Below are positions 40,694-50,686 of a stretch of DNA of 64,000 nt, piece by piece (within the stretch, counting starts at the first letter, position 1; every line of letters begins with the position of its first letter). The notes below the pieces were generated by a model. That model did not search any database. It was not told the DNA's origin and saw only the letters and a program-made list of their open reading frames with translations. The stretch spans positions 1 through 64,000 of the forward strand of contig NZ_JQNI01000004.1 in the NCBI RefSeq assembly GCF_000745175.1. The letters are read 5' to 3'. Made by a program: the position numbers and the translations under genes. Origin of the DNA: Deinococcus sp. YIM 77859. GTDB taxonomy: Bacteria; Deinococcota; Deinococci; Deinococcales; Deinococcaceae.

Positions 40694-41173
40694 TCAGCAG
40701 CGCCCCTTGTGCCACGGGCGGTAGCCGTCGAGCCAGACGTGCAGCCAGTACCCGACCAAGTACCCAGCCAGCGCGGCGAAGACGCTCTGGCCCGACACCC
40801 CCGTCCAGGGCAGGGTCAGCAGGGGACTGGACCGCATCAGCCAGCGCAACACGCTGAGCATGACGCCCATGACCGCCAACGCGTACCCGAGCAGCAGCAG
40901 GGGGCCGCGCACGAACGTATGGGTGACGCCCCGGTGCCGCACGAACAGGCTCAGGGGCCGCCACAGCTCCCCCCAGAGGCCCCAGTTGCGCCGTGCCCGC
41001 ACGCGAACGTGCCCCGCGAGGTCGAGGTCCGGCGTGATCAGCAGGGTGCTCAGCAGCATTCCCCCACCAAACGCGATCAGGGTGTCCTGGGGAAGAGACA
41101 GCAGCAAGCCTGCGGCAGAGAGCACGGCGAGGGCACCCAGGTTGACGGCGGTGTGAACGTCGCCACTCGGCAT
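40694..41173 (-). CDS. DUF2227-like membrane metal-binding protein
   Basis: 159 residues starting MPSGDVHTAVNLGALAV, with TPDLDLAGH, a HRGVTHTF motif, and three or four hydrophobic segments. Family members have conserved His/Asp residues and are predicted membrane metal-dependent hydrolases, related to YdjM. It sits inside the pilus operon just upstream of pilB, but a pilus role is not established. It starts only 3 nt after the previous gene's stop. Confidence 0.65.
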   Translation of the reverse strand: MPSGDVHTAVNLGALAVLSAAGLLLSLPQDTLIAFGGGMLLSTLLITPDLDLAGHVRVRARRNWGLWGELWRPLSLFVRHRGVTHTFVRGPLLLLGYALAVMGVMLSVLRWLMRSSPLLTLPWTGVSGQSVFAALAGYLVGYWLHVWLDGYRPWHKGRC

Positions 41174-41176
41174 GCG

Positions 41177-41920
41177 TTAGGGCACCTGAAGGGTCTGCCG
41201 CACGGTCGCGCCGGCCAGCCCCACCCGGTACGGCCAGGAGATCACGGGCGAGGAACCGGCGTCGGCGGCGCTCAGGGTCACGGTGCCGTAGCGGGTGGTC
41301 CCCGGCGGCACCACCATCGCGCCCAGGTTCGGCTTGACGACCACTGGACCGCTCACTCCAGTGACGGTGAGCTGCCGTTCGTCGAGCGACACCGCCTTGG
41401 CGCCTGCTTGCACGCGGTAATTCAGGACCAGGGTGTTGCCGTCCCGCACGGCCGCATACGTGATGCGGGGCGCGTCCGCCTCCGTCACGGTGAGCGGCGC
41501 GGAAACGGGCGTGCTGGAGGGCTGGACGTTGGTCGCGGCCGTGGAGGTTTCCGGTTCTGTCACGGTGACGCTCACGATGCTGCCCGCCTGGGTGCCCGTC
41601 ATCATGACGCGCCAGGTGTAGGTACCGGACTCGGTGGTGATCACGATGGGGGTCGTGCCGTGCGTGGTGAGGCCCGCGAGCAGGACGCGGTTGCCGATCA
41701 TCCGGGCGTCGACCAGCCCGCCGCGGGTCACGGTCACGTCCGTCACGGTATCCGGAAAGGTGAGGGTGGCGAGGGCACCGGGGCCCAGGTGGAGGGTCTG
41801 GGTCTGGGTAGCGGCCTGCTGGGCAGGCAGCGTGCGCTGCAGATCACGAGCGGCGAGCGCCGGACCGCCGGTGAGGGCGAGGGCCAAAAAGCCGTGGATC
41901 AGTCGGGGGGGCGTCTTCAT
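41177..41920 (-). CDS. Exported beta-rich protein in the pilus operon
   Basis: 247 residues from the ATG at 41920, preceded by GGAGG. A signal peptide (MKTPPRLIHGFLALALTGGPALA) leads to strand-rich sequence (LHLGPGALATLTFPDTVTDV, IVITTESGTYTWRVMM), resembling pilus/secretin-associated N-domains that contain an export-machinery barrel. The context suggests a periplasmic pilus accessory. No family was firmly recognised. Confidence 0.5.
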   Translation of the reverse strand: MKTPPRLIHGFLALALTGGPALAARDLQRTLPAQQAATQTQTLHLGPGALATLTFPDTVTDVTVTRGGLVDARMIGNRVLLAGLTTHGTTPIVITTESGTYTWRVMMTGTQAGSIVSVTVTEPETSTAATNVQPSSTPVSAPLTVTEADAPRITYAAVRDGNTLVLNYRVQAGAKAVSLDERQLTVTGVSGPVVVKPNLGAMVVPPGTTRYGTVTLSAADAGSSPVISWPYRVGLAGATVRQTLQVP

Positions 41921-42368
41921 GGGGAACCTCCACGTTGATTGTGGTGCCGGGGCGGGTTGGACGCGGCGATGCCCGGTCGAACACCGGCAGGTCACCCACG
42001 CATACGCACCTCACCTCACCGCGCATGACGGCCCGCCGCAGGGTGTCCTCGACGACGCGCCGCGAGCAGCCCGTGGCCCGCGCGAGCGCCACCACCGTGC
42101 GGGCCTGCGGAACGAGGGCGAGAATGCCCTGCGTGCTGATGCGGTCGGTGGCGTGGGGCAGGGCGGGCAGAAGGTTCAGGCGGCACGTTCCTCCCCGGTC
42201 GGCGGCTTGCCGCACCAGGCCGGTGCGGGCGAGCAGCGCGAGAAGGCGGGCCGTCTGGGAACGGTTGAGGCCCGTCACGCGGGCAAGGCGGCGGGCAGGC
42301 GCGTCCCCTTCGAGGAGGTGCTCGGTGGCGTGCAGGGTGGAGAGGGGAGAGAGAAGAGGCTGTCTCAT
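41844..42368 (-). CDS. Winged-helix DNA-binding-like protein
   Basis: 174 residues. It has a helix-turn-helix of MarR/GntR flavour (APARRLARVTGLNRSQTARLLALLARTGL) near residues 23-52 and a second one (TVVALARATGCSRRVVEDTL) near 92-111. The last 25 residues overlap the start of the next gene by 77 bp, which is unusual. The true stop may be affected by an error, or the overlap may be real. Its ATG overlaps the previous stop as ATGA. It probably regulates the pilus operon. Confidence 0.55.
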   Translation of the reverse strand: MRQPLLSPLSTLHATEHLLEGDAPARRLARVTGLNRSQTARLLALLARTGLVRQAADRGGTCRLNLLPALPHATDRISTQGILALVPQARTVVALARATGCSRRVVEDTLRRAVMRGEVRCVCVGDLPVFDRASPRPTRPGTTINVEVPHEDAPPTDPRLFGPRPHRRSGARRS

Positions 42369-42709
42369 GGTGAGGAGGCACGCGCAGCGTGAGGACCAAG
42401 CCGCGCGAGCAGGGCCTGCTGAATCAGGGCGTGCGCGCGATAGGGGTCCTGGGCGTACTGCGCGAGATACGCCTCTTTGAGGTCGGCGAGCGCCTGCACG
42501 TGCGGCAGGACCGGCTGCCCGCCCACGCGGTAGGCTTCGCCCTCGACGCTCACCACTGGGCCACCCGCCTGCTGCCGCAAGACCAGCGCGGTGAGGACGC
42601 TGAGGGTGAGCAGGCCGCCCTGCTGCTCGGACACGCCGTACATCTCCTGGAAGGTGCGCGTGAGGGTGTCGCGCGCCACAGCGCCGCGGTAGGGGAGGTC
42701 ACTCTTCAA
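42365..42709 (-). CDS. Hypothetical protein of the pilus operon, TTG start
   Basis: 114 residues starting at a TTG whose bases overlap the previous gene's TGA (TTGA), a coupled start without its own ribosome site. Sequence is helical (DTLTRTFQEMYGVSEQQGG, then VQALADLKEAYLAQYAQDPY). It lies between the pilin-like gene and the helix-turn-helix gene. No family is recognised. Confidence 0.45.
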   Translation of the reverse strand: MKSDLPYRGAVARDTLTRTFQEMYGVSEQQGGLLTLSVLTALVLRQQAGGPVVSVEGEAYRVGGQPVLPHVQALADLKEAYLAQYAQDPYRAHALIQQALLARLGPHAARASSP

Positions 42710-43455
42710 GGCGTGACCACGCGGGGCAGGGTGTCTTGCAGGCTGAAGGTGGAGCCTCCGGCCTGGCCCTCGACGCGGATGGTGTACGTGTTGCCCGACA
42801 ACGCGATGGTCGCGCTGCTCACGTGTCGTGGCCGGGGCAGGCCCAGCGCCTCGCAGGAGGCGGGCAGCGTCACTGTAGTGGTGATCAGGGACCGGCGCTG
42901 CTCGGCGGTCGCGAGGCAACTCTGGAGGTACGCGGCGGCAATCTGGCGCTCCGCGCTTTCCCGTCCGAGCAGGAGATTCGGCACCAGCACGGCGGCAAGC
43001 ACCCCGAGCAGAGCGATGACCACCAGCAGCTCGACGAGGGTAAATCCCCCCTGGTGGGGGTGCGGGGGGGGTGGAGGTGCGGAAGCAGGGCGGAGGAGGT
43101 GGACGCGGCCCAAGGGCGTGGCCAGGGAGCAGCCCCACGGGTGGGGCAGCAGGGGCGCGTCAAAGACCACACGGGGGTCATGCAGGACCACCCACGAGCC
43201 CCAGGTGGAGATGCGGCGTGGGGGGTAGCGGACAGTGACGGTGACGCGGGCGTGCGGGTTGGGGCGGGCGTCGTGCCACGCGAGGCGGGCCCGCTCGTAC
43301 CACAGGGTCGCCAGGGCAAGCGGCCAACAGAACATGCCGATGGTGAGCGCCGCCGCCAGTCGCCACCCGCGCGGGTCCCGCGCCCGTTCGCGCAGGGCGC
43401 TGAGGGCAGCGAACGTCACCAGGACGCCCAGGCTCAGGTAGAGGACGGAGAACAT
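42706..43455 (-). CDS. Membrane protein with an internal type IV pilin-like segment
   Basis: 249 residues from the ATG at 43455. Residues 1-60 hold one or two membrane helices and 65-120 are soluble. Then GGFTLVELLVVIALLGVLAAV (starting about residue 136) is a textbook prepilin cleavage and methylation site followed by the pilin helix and a small globular end with two Cys. Prepilins normally begin within 5-30 residues of this site, so the arrangement is odd. No ATG, GTG or TTG lies in frame between the two parts. C- and G-runs at about 43050-43080 could hide a frameshift between two genes. Confidence 0.55.
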   Translation of the reverse strand: MFSVLYLSLGVLVTFAALSALRERARDPRGWRLAAALTIGMFCWPLALATLWYERARLAWHDARPNPHARVTVTVRYPPRRISTWGSWVVLHDPRVVFDAPLLPHPWGCSLATPLGRVHLLRPASAPPPPPHPHQGGFTLVELLVVIALLGVLAAVLVPNLLLGRESAERQIAAAYLQSCLATAEQRRSLITTTVTLPASCEALGLPRPRHVSSATIALSGNTYTIRVEGQAGGSTFSLQDTLPRVVTP

Positions 43456-43641
43456 ACCTTCAGCTTGCCGTCGGGTCGGGTTGAACGCCCTCCAGACTGG
43501 AATGGAGAAGGAGACCATCGTGTCGCTCACGGCGGCTCAGCCGCAAGAACGTCCCGCGGAGCCTGCCCATTTCTTTTATCTAAGGGAAATTAGGCAAAAT
43601 AACGAGTGCTTCCAAGGCCCAGGGTGGGGCTCCTTTTGCAG

Positions 43642-43669
43642 GCGGCCAGGGCGTTGATCGCCTGGCCGC
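43642..43669 (-). terminator. Hairpin after the HU gene
   Basis: GCGGCCAGG and CCTGGCCGC form a 9-bp stem about 20 bp past the HU stop, separating it from the pilus operon. No strong T-run follows. Confidence 0.5.
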
Positions 43670-43690
43670 TCGGGGCGTGCGCTGCTCCGT

Positions 43691-44035
43691 TTAGAGGGTG
43701 CCTTTGAGGGTGGTTGCGGCCTTGAAGGCGAGCTTCTTCCCGGCAGGAATTTGGATGCGCTCGGAGGTGCCGGGCCTGACGCCGGTGCGGGCGGCCGTGG
43801 CCTTGACGCTGAAGGTCCCCAGGCCGGGCAGTCCCACGCTCTGCCCCTGCCGAATCGACTCGATGATGGCGTCCATGGCGGCGTTCACGGCTTCCCCGGC
43901 CTGTTTCCGGGTGAGGCCGGACTTCTCGGCGACCATCTCCACGAGCTGGATCTTGCCGACCTTGGTGCTCTCGGCGCGCTCAGCCTTGGAGGCGCCAGCG
44001 GTCGTTGGGGAAGCTTTCGAGGTCTTCTTGGGCAT
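43691..44035 (-). CDS. hup: DNA-binding protein HU with basic N-terminal tail
   Basis: 114 residues from the ATG at 44035 ([17 protein letters not shown]). A 30-residue Lys/Ala/Thr-rich tail precedes a standard HU fold ([54 protein letters not shown]). Deinococcal HU proteins carry such a tail, which supports the taxonomic call. HU compacts the nucleoid and is abundant. A further in-frame start at 44071 is not used in homologues I know. Confidence 0.93.
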   Translation of the reverse strand: MPKKTSKASPTTAGASKAERAESTKVGKIQLVEMVAEKSGLTRKQAGEAVNAAMDAIIESIRQGQSVGLPGLGTFSVKATAARTGVRPGTSERIQIPAGKKLAFKAATTLKGTL

Positions 44036-44111
44036 GGGGTGCATCCTGACAGTTCCCGCCCAGGGGCACAAGCCGCCCCCCCTGCGGTAGGGGTCTGCGG
44101 GTCCGGGCGGC

Positions 44112-45104
44112 GTGCGTGGGCGGTGGGTGCCGGTGGTTTACCTGCGCGACTCGCACACGTCGGGCGAGGGACCACGTACCTTCCTGCGCTACTGGAAGGG
44201 CAAGAAGACGGTGCCGTCTACGGAAGGCCTGGTGCTCTAGTGGCAGCCTCCCGAGCCCCCGGCGCCGGAGTTGCCGCACTACCTCTGGTGGGGAGACGTG
44301 CCCGGGGGCCTGCTCACCAAGACCGCCCTGAAGGCTGAGGGCCTGAAACCCGGCGGGCCTCCCTTGGCGACCATCCGGTATGGGCGCCGTGGCCGCTATC
44401 AGGAAACCGTGCTGTATGGCCGCGCCCAGGCGGTACCGCGCCCCGGAGCAACCCCGGCCCAGCTTGCCGCCTTGAAGAAAGCCCAGGAAGTCCGCAAAGA
44501 AAACGAGGAGGCCGCCGAGATCGAGCGTGAAGAGGCCGAGTGGCAGGCGTGGCTGGAGGAGCAAGCCGCTGAGGGGCGAGCGGCCCTGCGCGAGATCGTG
44601 GCCCGGGGCAACTGGCTCTCCCTGGACACCGAGACGACCGACAAGGACGAGGACGCCGAGGTGATCGAGTGGCCCTGGTCTCCCCTCTCGGCGAGGTGCT
44701 GTTCGAGAGCCTGGTGCGCCCGCTCGGGCCGGTGAGCGAGGAGGGCGGTCCACGGCATGACCGACGAAGAACTTGCGGCGGCGCCGACGTGGCCCGAGGT
44801 GTACGCGCAGCTCGTGCCGCTGATCGGCACCCAGGAGCTGGTGGCGTGGAACGCGGCCTTCGACCGGCGGGTGCTGCGGCGGTCGAGCACATTACACGGC
44901 CTGACCTTCCCGGAAACGACGTGGCACTGCGCGATGATGTGGGGTGCCCAGATATGGGGCGAGTATTCGGAATACCACGACAACTTCAGGTGGGTCAGCC
45001 TCGACGTGGCGTGCCTGATCGAGGGTGTGCGCCTGGACGCTCGGCACCACCGGGCGGCCGGTGACGGCCAGCGTTTGAGTGCGCTGATGAACGCGGTGGC
45101 ATAG
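44112..45104 (+). pseudogene. DnaQ-type 3'-5' exonuclease, decayed
   Basis: Three pieces of one gene can be traced. A first part ([15 protein letters not shown]) ends at an in-frame TAG at 44238, where CAG would restore the frame. The second carries Exo I (LSLDTETT). After a frame change near 44670 (ALVSPLGEVLFESLV) and another near 44743, the third begins GMTDEEL and carries Exo II (WNAAFDRRVL) and Exo III (HRAAGDG). The exonuclease would have been metal-dependent and DNA-processing. The stop and two shifts make it non-functional. Confidence 0.75.
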
Positions 45105-45119
45105 GCAGCAACGCAAAAG

Positions 45120-45702
<583 letters not shown>

Positions 45703-45829
45703 ACGCACCTCGCCTCTTATTGTACTCACTTTTATGAAGTCCACTTGAGTGAACTTTTCCACAACGGACTAAGGCGTTCCCTACTGAGAACGCCTTAGTA
45801 TATGACGATGGCTGATGTCCGTCTGATGG

Positions 45830-46177
45830 TCAGCGTGTCATGTCAATGTCGGCTGTAAAGTTGTTAGAGGTCGCCCCGCCACTCGTGATTTGGACGATGG
45901 TGCTGTTGGGCCAGCGACAGCCACCCGTGTTGATGCTCGCCGTATTCCAGTATTGATAGGAGTAGGTCCCGTTGACGTATTTTGCGAGTTTGCTTTCCGT
46001 GTGAGCCGTCAGACTTCTTGCCTGAAACTTCGTGCCACCCGTGTAGCCAGCCAGTCCCTTACTGGCAATCGAAGCCATGCGCTTCAGGTACATGCTGGTG
46101 CCAGCGAAGTTGGCCCCCGCCCCGGTGACGTTGACGAGCACCGCAGAACCGCCGGTATCCGGGCGGTCAACGCGCAG
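45830..46177 (-). pseudogene. 3' part of an extracellular-type protein cut by IS3
   Basis: The minus-strand frame ends at 45830 with Tyr/Asn/Thr-rich, Gly-rich sequence typical of secreted proteins ([20 protein letters not shown]). Upstream it runs without a start codon ([19 protein letters not shown]) straight into the end of IS3 copy 1 at 46178. The N-terminus, and any signal peptide, is missing. No family is recognised. Confidence 0.6.
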
Positions 46178-46227
46178 TGAGGGTGCCCCATTTATCGGTC
46201 CAGGCCTTTTGCAACAACTAGCGTACC

Positions 46228-47082
46228 TCAGCCCGCCTTTTGCAGGCGGGCGAACTCGTTCGGTGACTGGCCGTCCAGACTGCTATGCGGTCTGACTTGG
46301 TTGTAATCCTCGCGCCAGGCGGCAATGACCAGTCGTGCCTCGGGAAGGCTTTGAAACCAGTGGAGATTCAGGCACTCATCCCGCACCCTCCCATTGAAAC
46401 TCTCGATGTAAGCGTTCTCCATGGGTTTCCCCGGTGTGATGAAGACGTGGGCGATGCCCAACTCATGGGTCCACTGATCCAAGGCCTTGCTGATGAATTC
46501 GGGGCCGTTGTCCGTGGTGATGCTCGTCGGGCAACCCCTCACGGCCACCACCTCGGTCAGGCGACGCACCACATCCGCCCCGGTGATCGAGGTCCCGATG
46601 TGCATGACTAGGTTCTCGCGAGTGAAGTCGTCCACGACGTTGAAGACGCGAAAACGCTGTCCGGAGGCGAGCTGGTCGGACATGAAGTCCATGCTCCATC
46701 GCTGATTGGGTGCAGAAACCTCAGGTTTCTGCACCCGCTGCCTTCCCGTCAGCTTCTTGCGCCCCTTTTGCCGGACTGCGAGTCCCTCTGCTCGGTACAG
46801 GCGGTATACGCGCTTGTGATTGACCTGTGTCCCTTCGCGCCTGAGCAGCGTATGGAGCCGCCGGTATCCGAAGCGGGGACGTTCTTGCGCCAGGACCCGC
46901 AGACGGTCAATCAGAACTCGTTCACCCTCCTTTTTAGGGCTGTTATGCCTCTGGGTCGAACGCCAGAAGCCCAGTACCTGGCAGGCCCGGCGCTCACTGA
47001 CCTGGAATTCACGGCGCAGGAACCCCACCATCTGCTTCTTGACGGGTGTTTGCGCCTGGGGCGTGGCCTCAGGCGTCACCAC
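46228..47082 (-). CDS. IS3-family transposase OrfB (copy 1)
   Basis: 284 residues with the integrase-type DDE core: [21 protein letters not shown] and [12 protein letters not shown]. It overlaps OrfA by 7 nt with a run of six A then G (AAAAAAG) at the overlap, which fits programmed -1 frameshifting to make the fused OrfAB transposase. The full catalytic set is present, so this copy should be active. Confidence 0.9.
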   Translation of the reverse strand: MVTPEATPQAQTPVKKQMVGFLRREFQVSERRACQVLGFWRSTQRHNSPKKEGERVLIDRLRVLAQERPRFGYRRLHTLLRREGTQVNHKRVYRLYRAEGLAVRQKGRKKLTGRQRVQKPEVSAPNQRWSMDFMSDQLASGQRFRVFNVVDDFTRENLVMHIGTSITGADVVRRLTEVVAVRGCPTSITTDNGPEFISKALDQWTHELGIAHVFITPGKPMENAYIESFNGRVRDECLNLHWFQSLPEARLVIAAWREDYNQVRPHSSLDGQSPNEFARLQKAG

Positions 47083-47342
47083 TTTTTTCCCACCACCTCC
47101 TTGAGCATCTGATTGTCCAGTGCCAGGTCCGCGACTAGCTTCTTCAGGCGGCGGTTTTCCTCCTCCAGCAGACGAAACCTCTTGGTTTCGTCTTTGGTCA
47201 TCCCCCCGTAGCGCGCCTTCCAGCGGTACAGGGTGGTGATGGCCAAACCATGCGTCCTGGCGACCTCACTGATCGCTCCCCCAGCCTCAACCTGGCCGAG
47301 GATGTCCAGAATCTGCTGCTCGGTGTACCGTTTCCCCTTCAT
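47076..47342 (-). CDS. IS3-family transposase OrfA (copy 1)
   Basis: 88 residues from the ATG at 47342 (MKGKRYTEQQILDILGQVEA). It has a helix-turn-helix (ISEVARTHGLAITTLYRWK) and a leucine-zipper-like end (RLLEEENRRLKKLVADLALD) that binds the terminal repeats. The frame is open upstream of this ATG, but only into element-end sequence. Confidence 0.88.
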   Translation of the reverse strand: MKGKRYTEQQILDILGQVEAGGAISEVARTHGLAITTLYRWKARYGGMTKDETKRFRLLEEENRRLKKLVADLALDNQMLKEVVGKKW

Positions 47343-47404
47343 ATGACCCCCAGATTGCCACTGGATTTGCAATCGGACTGGACCGGGAAACGGGGGGCAC
47401 GTCA

Positions 47405-47910
47405 CTGGCTCCCGTCTCGATCCGTGATGTTCGCAGCGAGCACTTTCACGCCCAGCAGCAGACCCTGGGTATCCACGATCAGGTGATGCTTCCGCCCGTT
47501 GATTTTCTTCCCGCCGTCGTAGCCTCGGGGCCCCCTTTTTGCGAGGTCTTCACGCTCCTCGAATCCACGATCCCAGCCGTGGGCACGGCATTTCGCCCGA
47601 GGGCCTCACGCATCTGAGCCCGGAGCGCATCGTTGATGCGCTCCCATAGCCCGCTCTTCTTCCACTGCCGGAAGTAGTCGTACACCGTTTTCCAGTGAGG
47701 AAAATCAGCGGGCAACAGGCGCCACGACACCCCACCCCGTTTGACGTAGAAGATGGCGTCCACAACGTCCCGACGATCTATTCGAGCTGGTCGCCCACCT
47801 GCTCGTGGCGCAGGAATCAGTGGTCCGAGAATCGCCCACTCCGCATCACTGGTGTCGGTTGGGTAGGTCCGGCGTCGAGGCACGCAAAAATGGTAACCTT
47901 TTCATGACAA
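47405..47910 (-). pseudogene. IS5-family element remnant
   Basis: The minus-strand frame from ATG 47883 (MPRRRTYPTDTSDAEWAI) is the N-terminal half of an IS5/IS427-type transposase with KRGGVSWRLLP and [15 protein letters not shown] (first Asp). After an A-run (GCAAAAAGGGGGC) the natural continuation, [20 protein letters not shown], is one frame over, as in two-frame IS5 members. The rest is lost where IS3 copy 1 begins at 47405. The outer end near 47910 is approximate. Confidence 0.75.
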
Positions 47911-48033
47911 CGCTCCTCCTACACGCTTTCCAGACAGCCTCTGAGGCAGGGGAATGCGGTGATGATTTCATTCGTCCCCGACTTTGTGGAGATGAGTACG
48001 GTGGTTTCACCGCTGGTTCCAATAGGTTTACCC

Positions 48034-49167
<1,134 letters not shown>

Positions 49168-49177
49168 ACCGCGGTGC

Positions 49178-49532
49178 CTCAACGTGCGCGGCATGATGAG
49201 CGCAATCTGGCGCGGCTGAACCTCGTGCTCGCGCAAAACCGCACGACGCTCCAGAGGTGGCGCAAGGAACTCGTTCTGGACGCATGGCATCGATAACGAC
49301 GTGCTGCTTGCCCTGGTGAGTGCCGCGGTTGTGCAGGATGTTCCTCCGGGGCGTCATCCGGATTTCCGTCCGGGAGTTGCTGCGCCTCAGCGGCCTAGGC
49401 ATCAATGGCCGAACCTACCGGCAGGTCGAGGAGATCCTGTACCGCCTGCGGGAATCGAGCTACCGAGTCCACCAGGGCTTAACGGTCGAAGCTCCGGAAG
49501 AGGAACGAGTGGCTTTAGGTAAAGTAGACCCT
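49178..49532 (+). pseudogene. Plasmid replication initiator (RepA-like) remnant
   Basis: Fragments of a deinococcal-type initiator can be read in succession but in different frames: NLARLNLVLAQNRTTLQRWR, then GIDNDVLLALVSAAVVQDVP, then GVIRISVRELLRLSGLGING through RQVEEILYRLRESSYRVHQG. Deletions and shifts separate them. The last piece is in frame with the tyrosine recombinase downstream, creating a spurious 401-residue open frame. It indicates that this DNA came from, or recombined with, a plasmid. Confidence 0.65.
49520..49525 (+). promoter_or_regulatory. -10 box of a leaderless promoter for the recombinase
   Basis: TAAAGT ends 7 nt before the ATG at 49533, with no ribosome-binding site. 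It is the argument for starting the recombinase at 49533 instead of within the RepA-like remnant. Confidence 0.5.
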
Positions 49533-50525
49533 ATGACCCTTGACCGCTACCGGGGTGACCGCCTCGCCCAGTCCCGCGAGTGGGTCGGCCTCCACGACGA
49601 GGAACTTCGCCGCCGTGCCGTCCGAGCGGCTGGAGACAAAGACGCGGACGCCCTCGTGTCTCTGACCCGCGCCTACCTCACCCACCAGGGTAGCAGTGGT
49701 GTCCTCACCAGTCCACGCACGATCGAGGCCTACACCCTGGGCGTCCGGCAGTTCGTGGGGTACGCTGCGGCAAACGCCCTCAACCTCCTGCGACCCGGTC
49801 GCCACGACGCGCAAAGCTACGTTGCGCACCTCCTCGCCGCTGGGCGCAAACCCGCAGGCGTAGCGCTCAAAGTGGCTGCCGCGGGTTGCCTCTACCGCGC
49901 CCTGCGCTGGGCTGGAGCCACCGACGCCGACCCCTTCCGCGACGCGCGGGTGCCCAAAGACCGCACACCCGGCATCGTGAAGCGCCCCCCCTACACCGAG
50001 GACGAACTTGCCGACGTGCTCGACCACGCCGATACGCACGTCAAGTTCCTTCTCTTCCTCACCGCCCACGCGGGCCTGCGGATCAGTGAGGCGCTCGCGC
50101 TGGAGTGGACGGACCTCGACGAGGGGGCCCGGCGCATCCGTGTCCGCTCGGGAAAAGGCCGCAAGGGCCGCGTCGTCGCCATGAGCACGAGTCTTGCTCG
50201 CGCTGCCCGCCACTACCGGGGCCTGTACGGTCCTGGCGGCCCGGACCACATGGACGGCAAACGCACCACGCCGAGCACGCACGTCTTCCGGTACGCCACG
50301 GTGATGAACGCGCGGTATCACGTCCAGAAGGCATTCGGGCAAGCAGGCGTCCAGTTCCGGGGCTTTCATCCGGGGCGCAAGTACGCTGGAACGCGACTCT
50401 TGCGGCAGATTAGGGACTTCGGGCGGGTGGCCGCGCACCTGGGACACGAGTCGGTGGACACGACCCGCAAAGGGTACGCACAGCTCGCCGCTGATGATCT
50501 GAAGGATGACCTCGCCGGTTGGTGA
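49533..50525 (+). CDS. Tyrosine site-specific recombinase
   Basis: 330 residues from ATG 49533 (MTLDRYRGDRLAQSREW). An N-terminal SAM-like core-binding domain (about 55-150) precedes the catalytic domain with Arg in HAGLRISEALALEW, His-x-x-Arg in GFHPGRKYAGTRLL, His in AHLGHESVDTT, and the nucleophile Tyr in KGYAQL. Such XerC/D-like enzymes accompany repA on deinococcal plasmids and resolve multimers or insert elements. All catalytic positions I can place are filled. Confidence 0.85.
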   Translation: MTLDRYRGDRLAQSREWVGLHDEELRRRAVRAAGDKDADALVSLTRAYLTHQGSSGVLTSPRTIEAYTLGVRQFVGYAAANALNLLRPGRHDAQSYVAHLLAAGRKPAGVALKVAAAGCLYRALRWAGATDADPFRDARVPKDRTPGIVKRPPYTEDELADVLDHADTHVKFLLFLTAHAGLRISEALALEWTDLDEGARRIRVRSGKGRKGRVVAMSTSLARAARHYRGLYGPGGPDHMDGKRTTPSTHVFRYATVMNARYHVQKAFGQAGVQFRGFHPGRKYAGTRLLRQIRDFGRVAAHLGHESVDTTRKGYAQLAADDLKDDLAGW

Positions 50526-50664
50526 CGTACTCGCCTCCCATCATTTGCTTCAGGAAGAGCGTGGACGCCGCCTCTGCAAGGCCAACCCCCACGTCCGCCC
50601 CTCTCCCCCACGCCGAGGTGCACTTGCCCCAGCAGCATGATTCAGCCCTATCCAGGTTTGACAC

Positions 50665-50686
50665 TCCCCCCCTTAAAAGGGTGGGA
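50665..50686 (-). other. Right-end hairpin of an IS605-type element
   Basis: A C-run/G-run stem with a TTAAAA loop covers the tnpB stop codon, like the subterminal hairpin recognised by TnpA at the right end of IS200/IS605 elements. The guide-type RNA (omega/reRNA) of TnpB would span the tnpB end and this hairpin. Confidence 0.4.

Larger units (their letters stand above)
46178..47404 (-). mobile_element. IS3-family (IS407-group-like) element, copy 1
   Basis: A 1227-bp element bounded by TGAGGGTGCCCC at 46178 and the complement of TGACGTGCCCCCC at 47404. It encodes overlapping OrfA and OrfB whose translations are identical to those of copy 2. The flanks show no shared 4-bp target duplication, and the right side cuts an IS5 element. 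It may have moved by a path other than simple insertion, or its flanks were rearranged afterwards. Confidence 0.9.
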
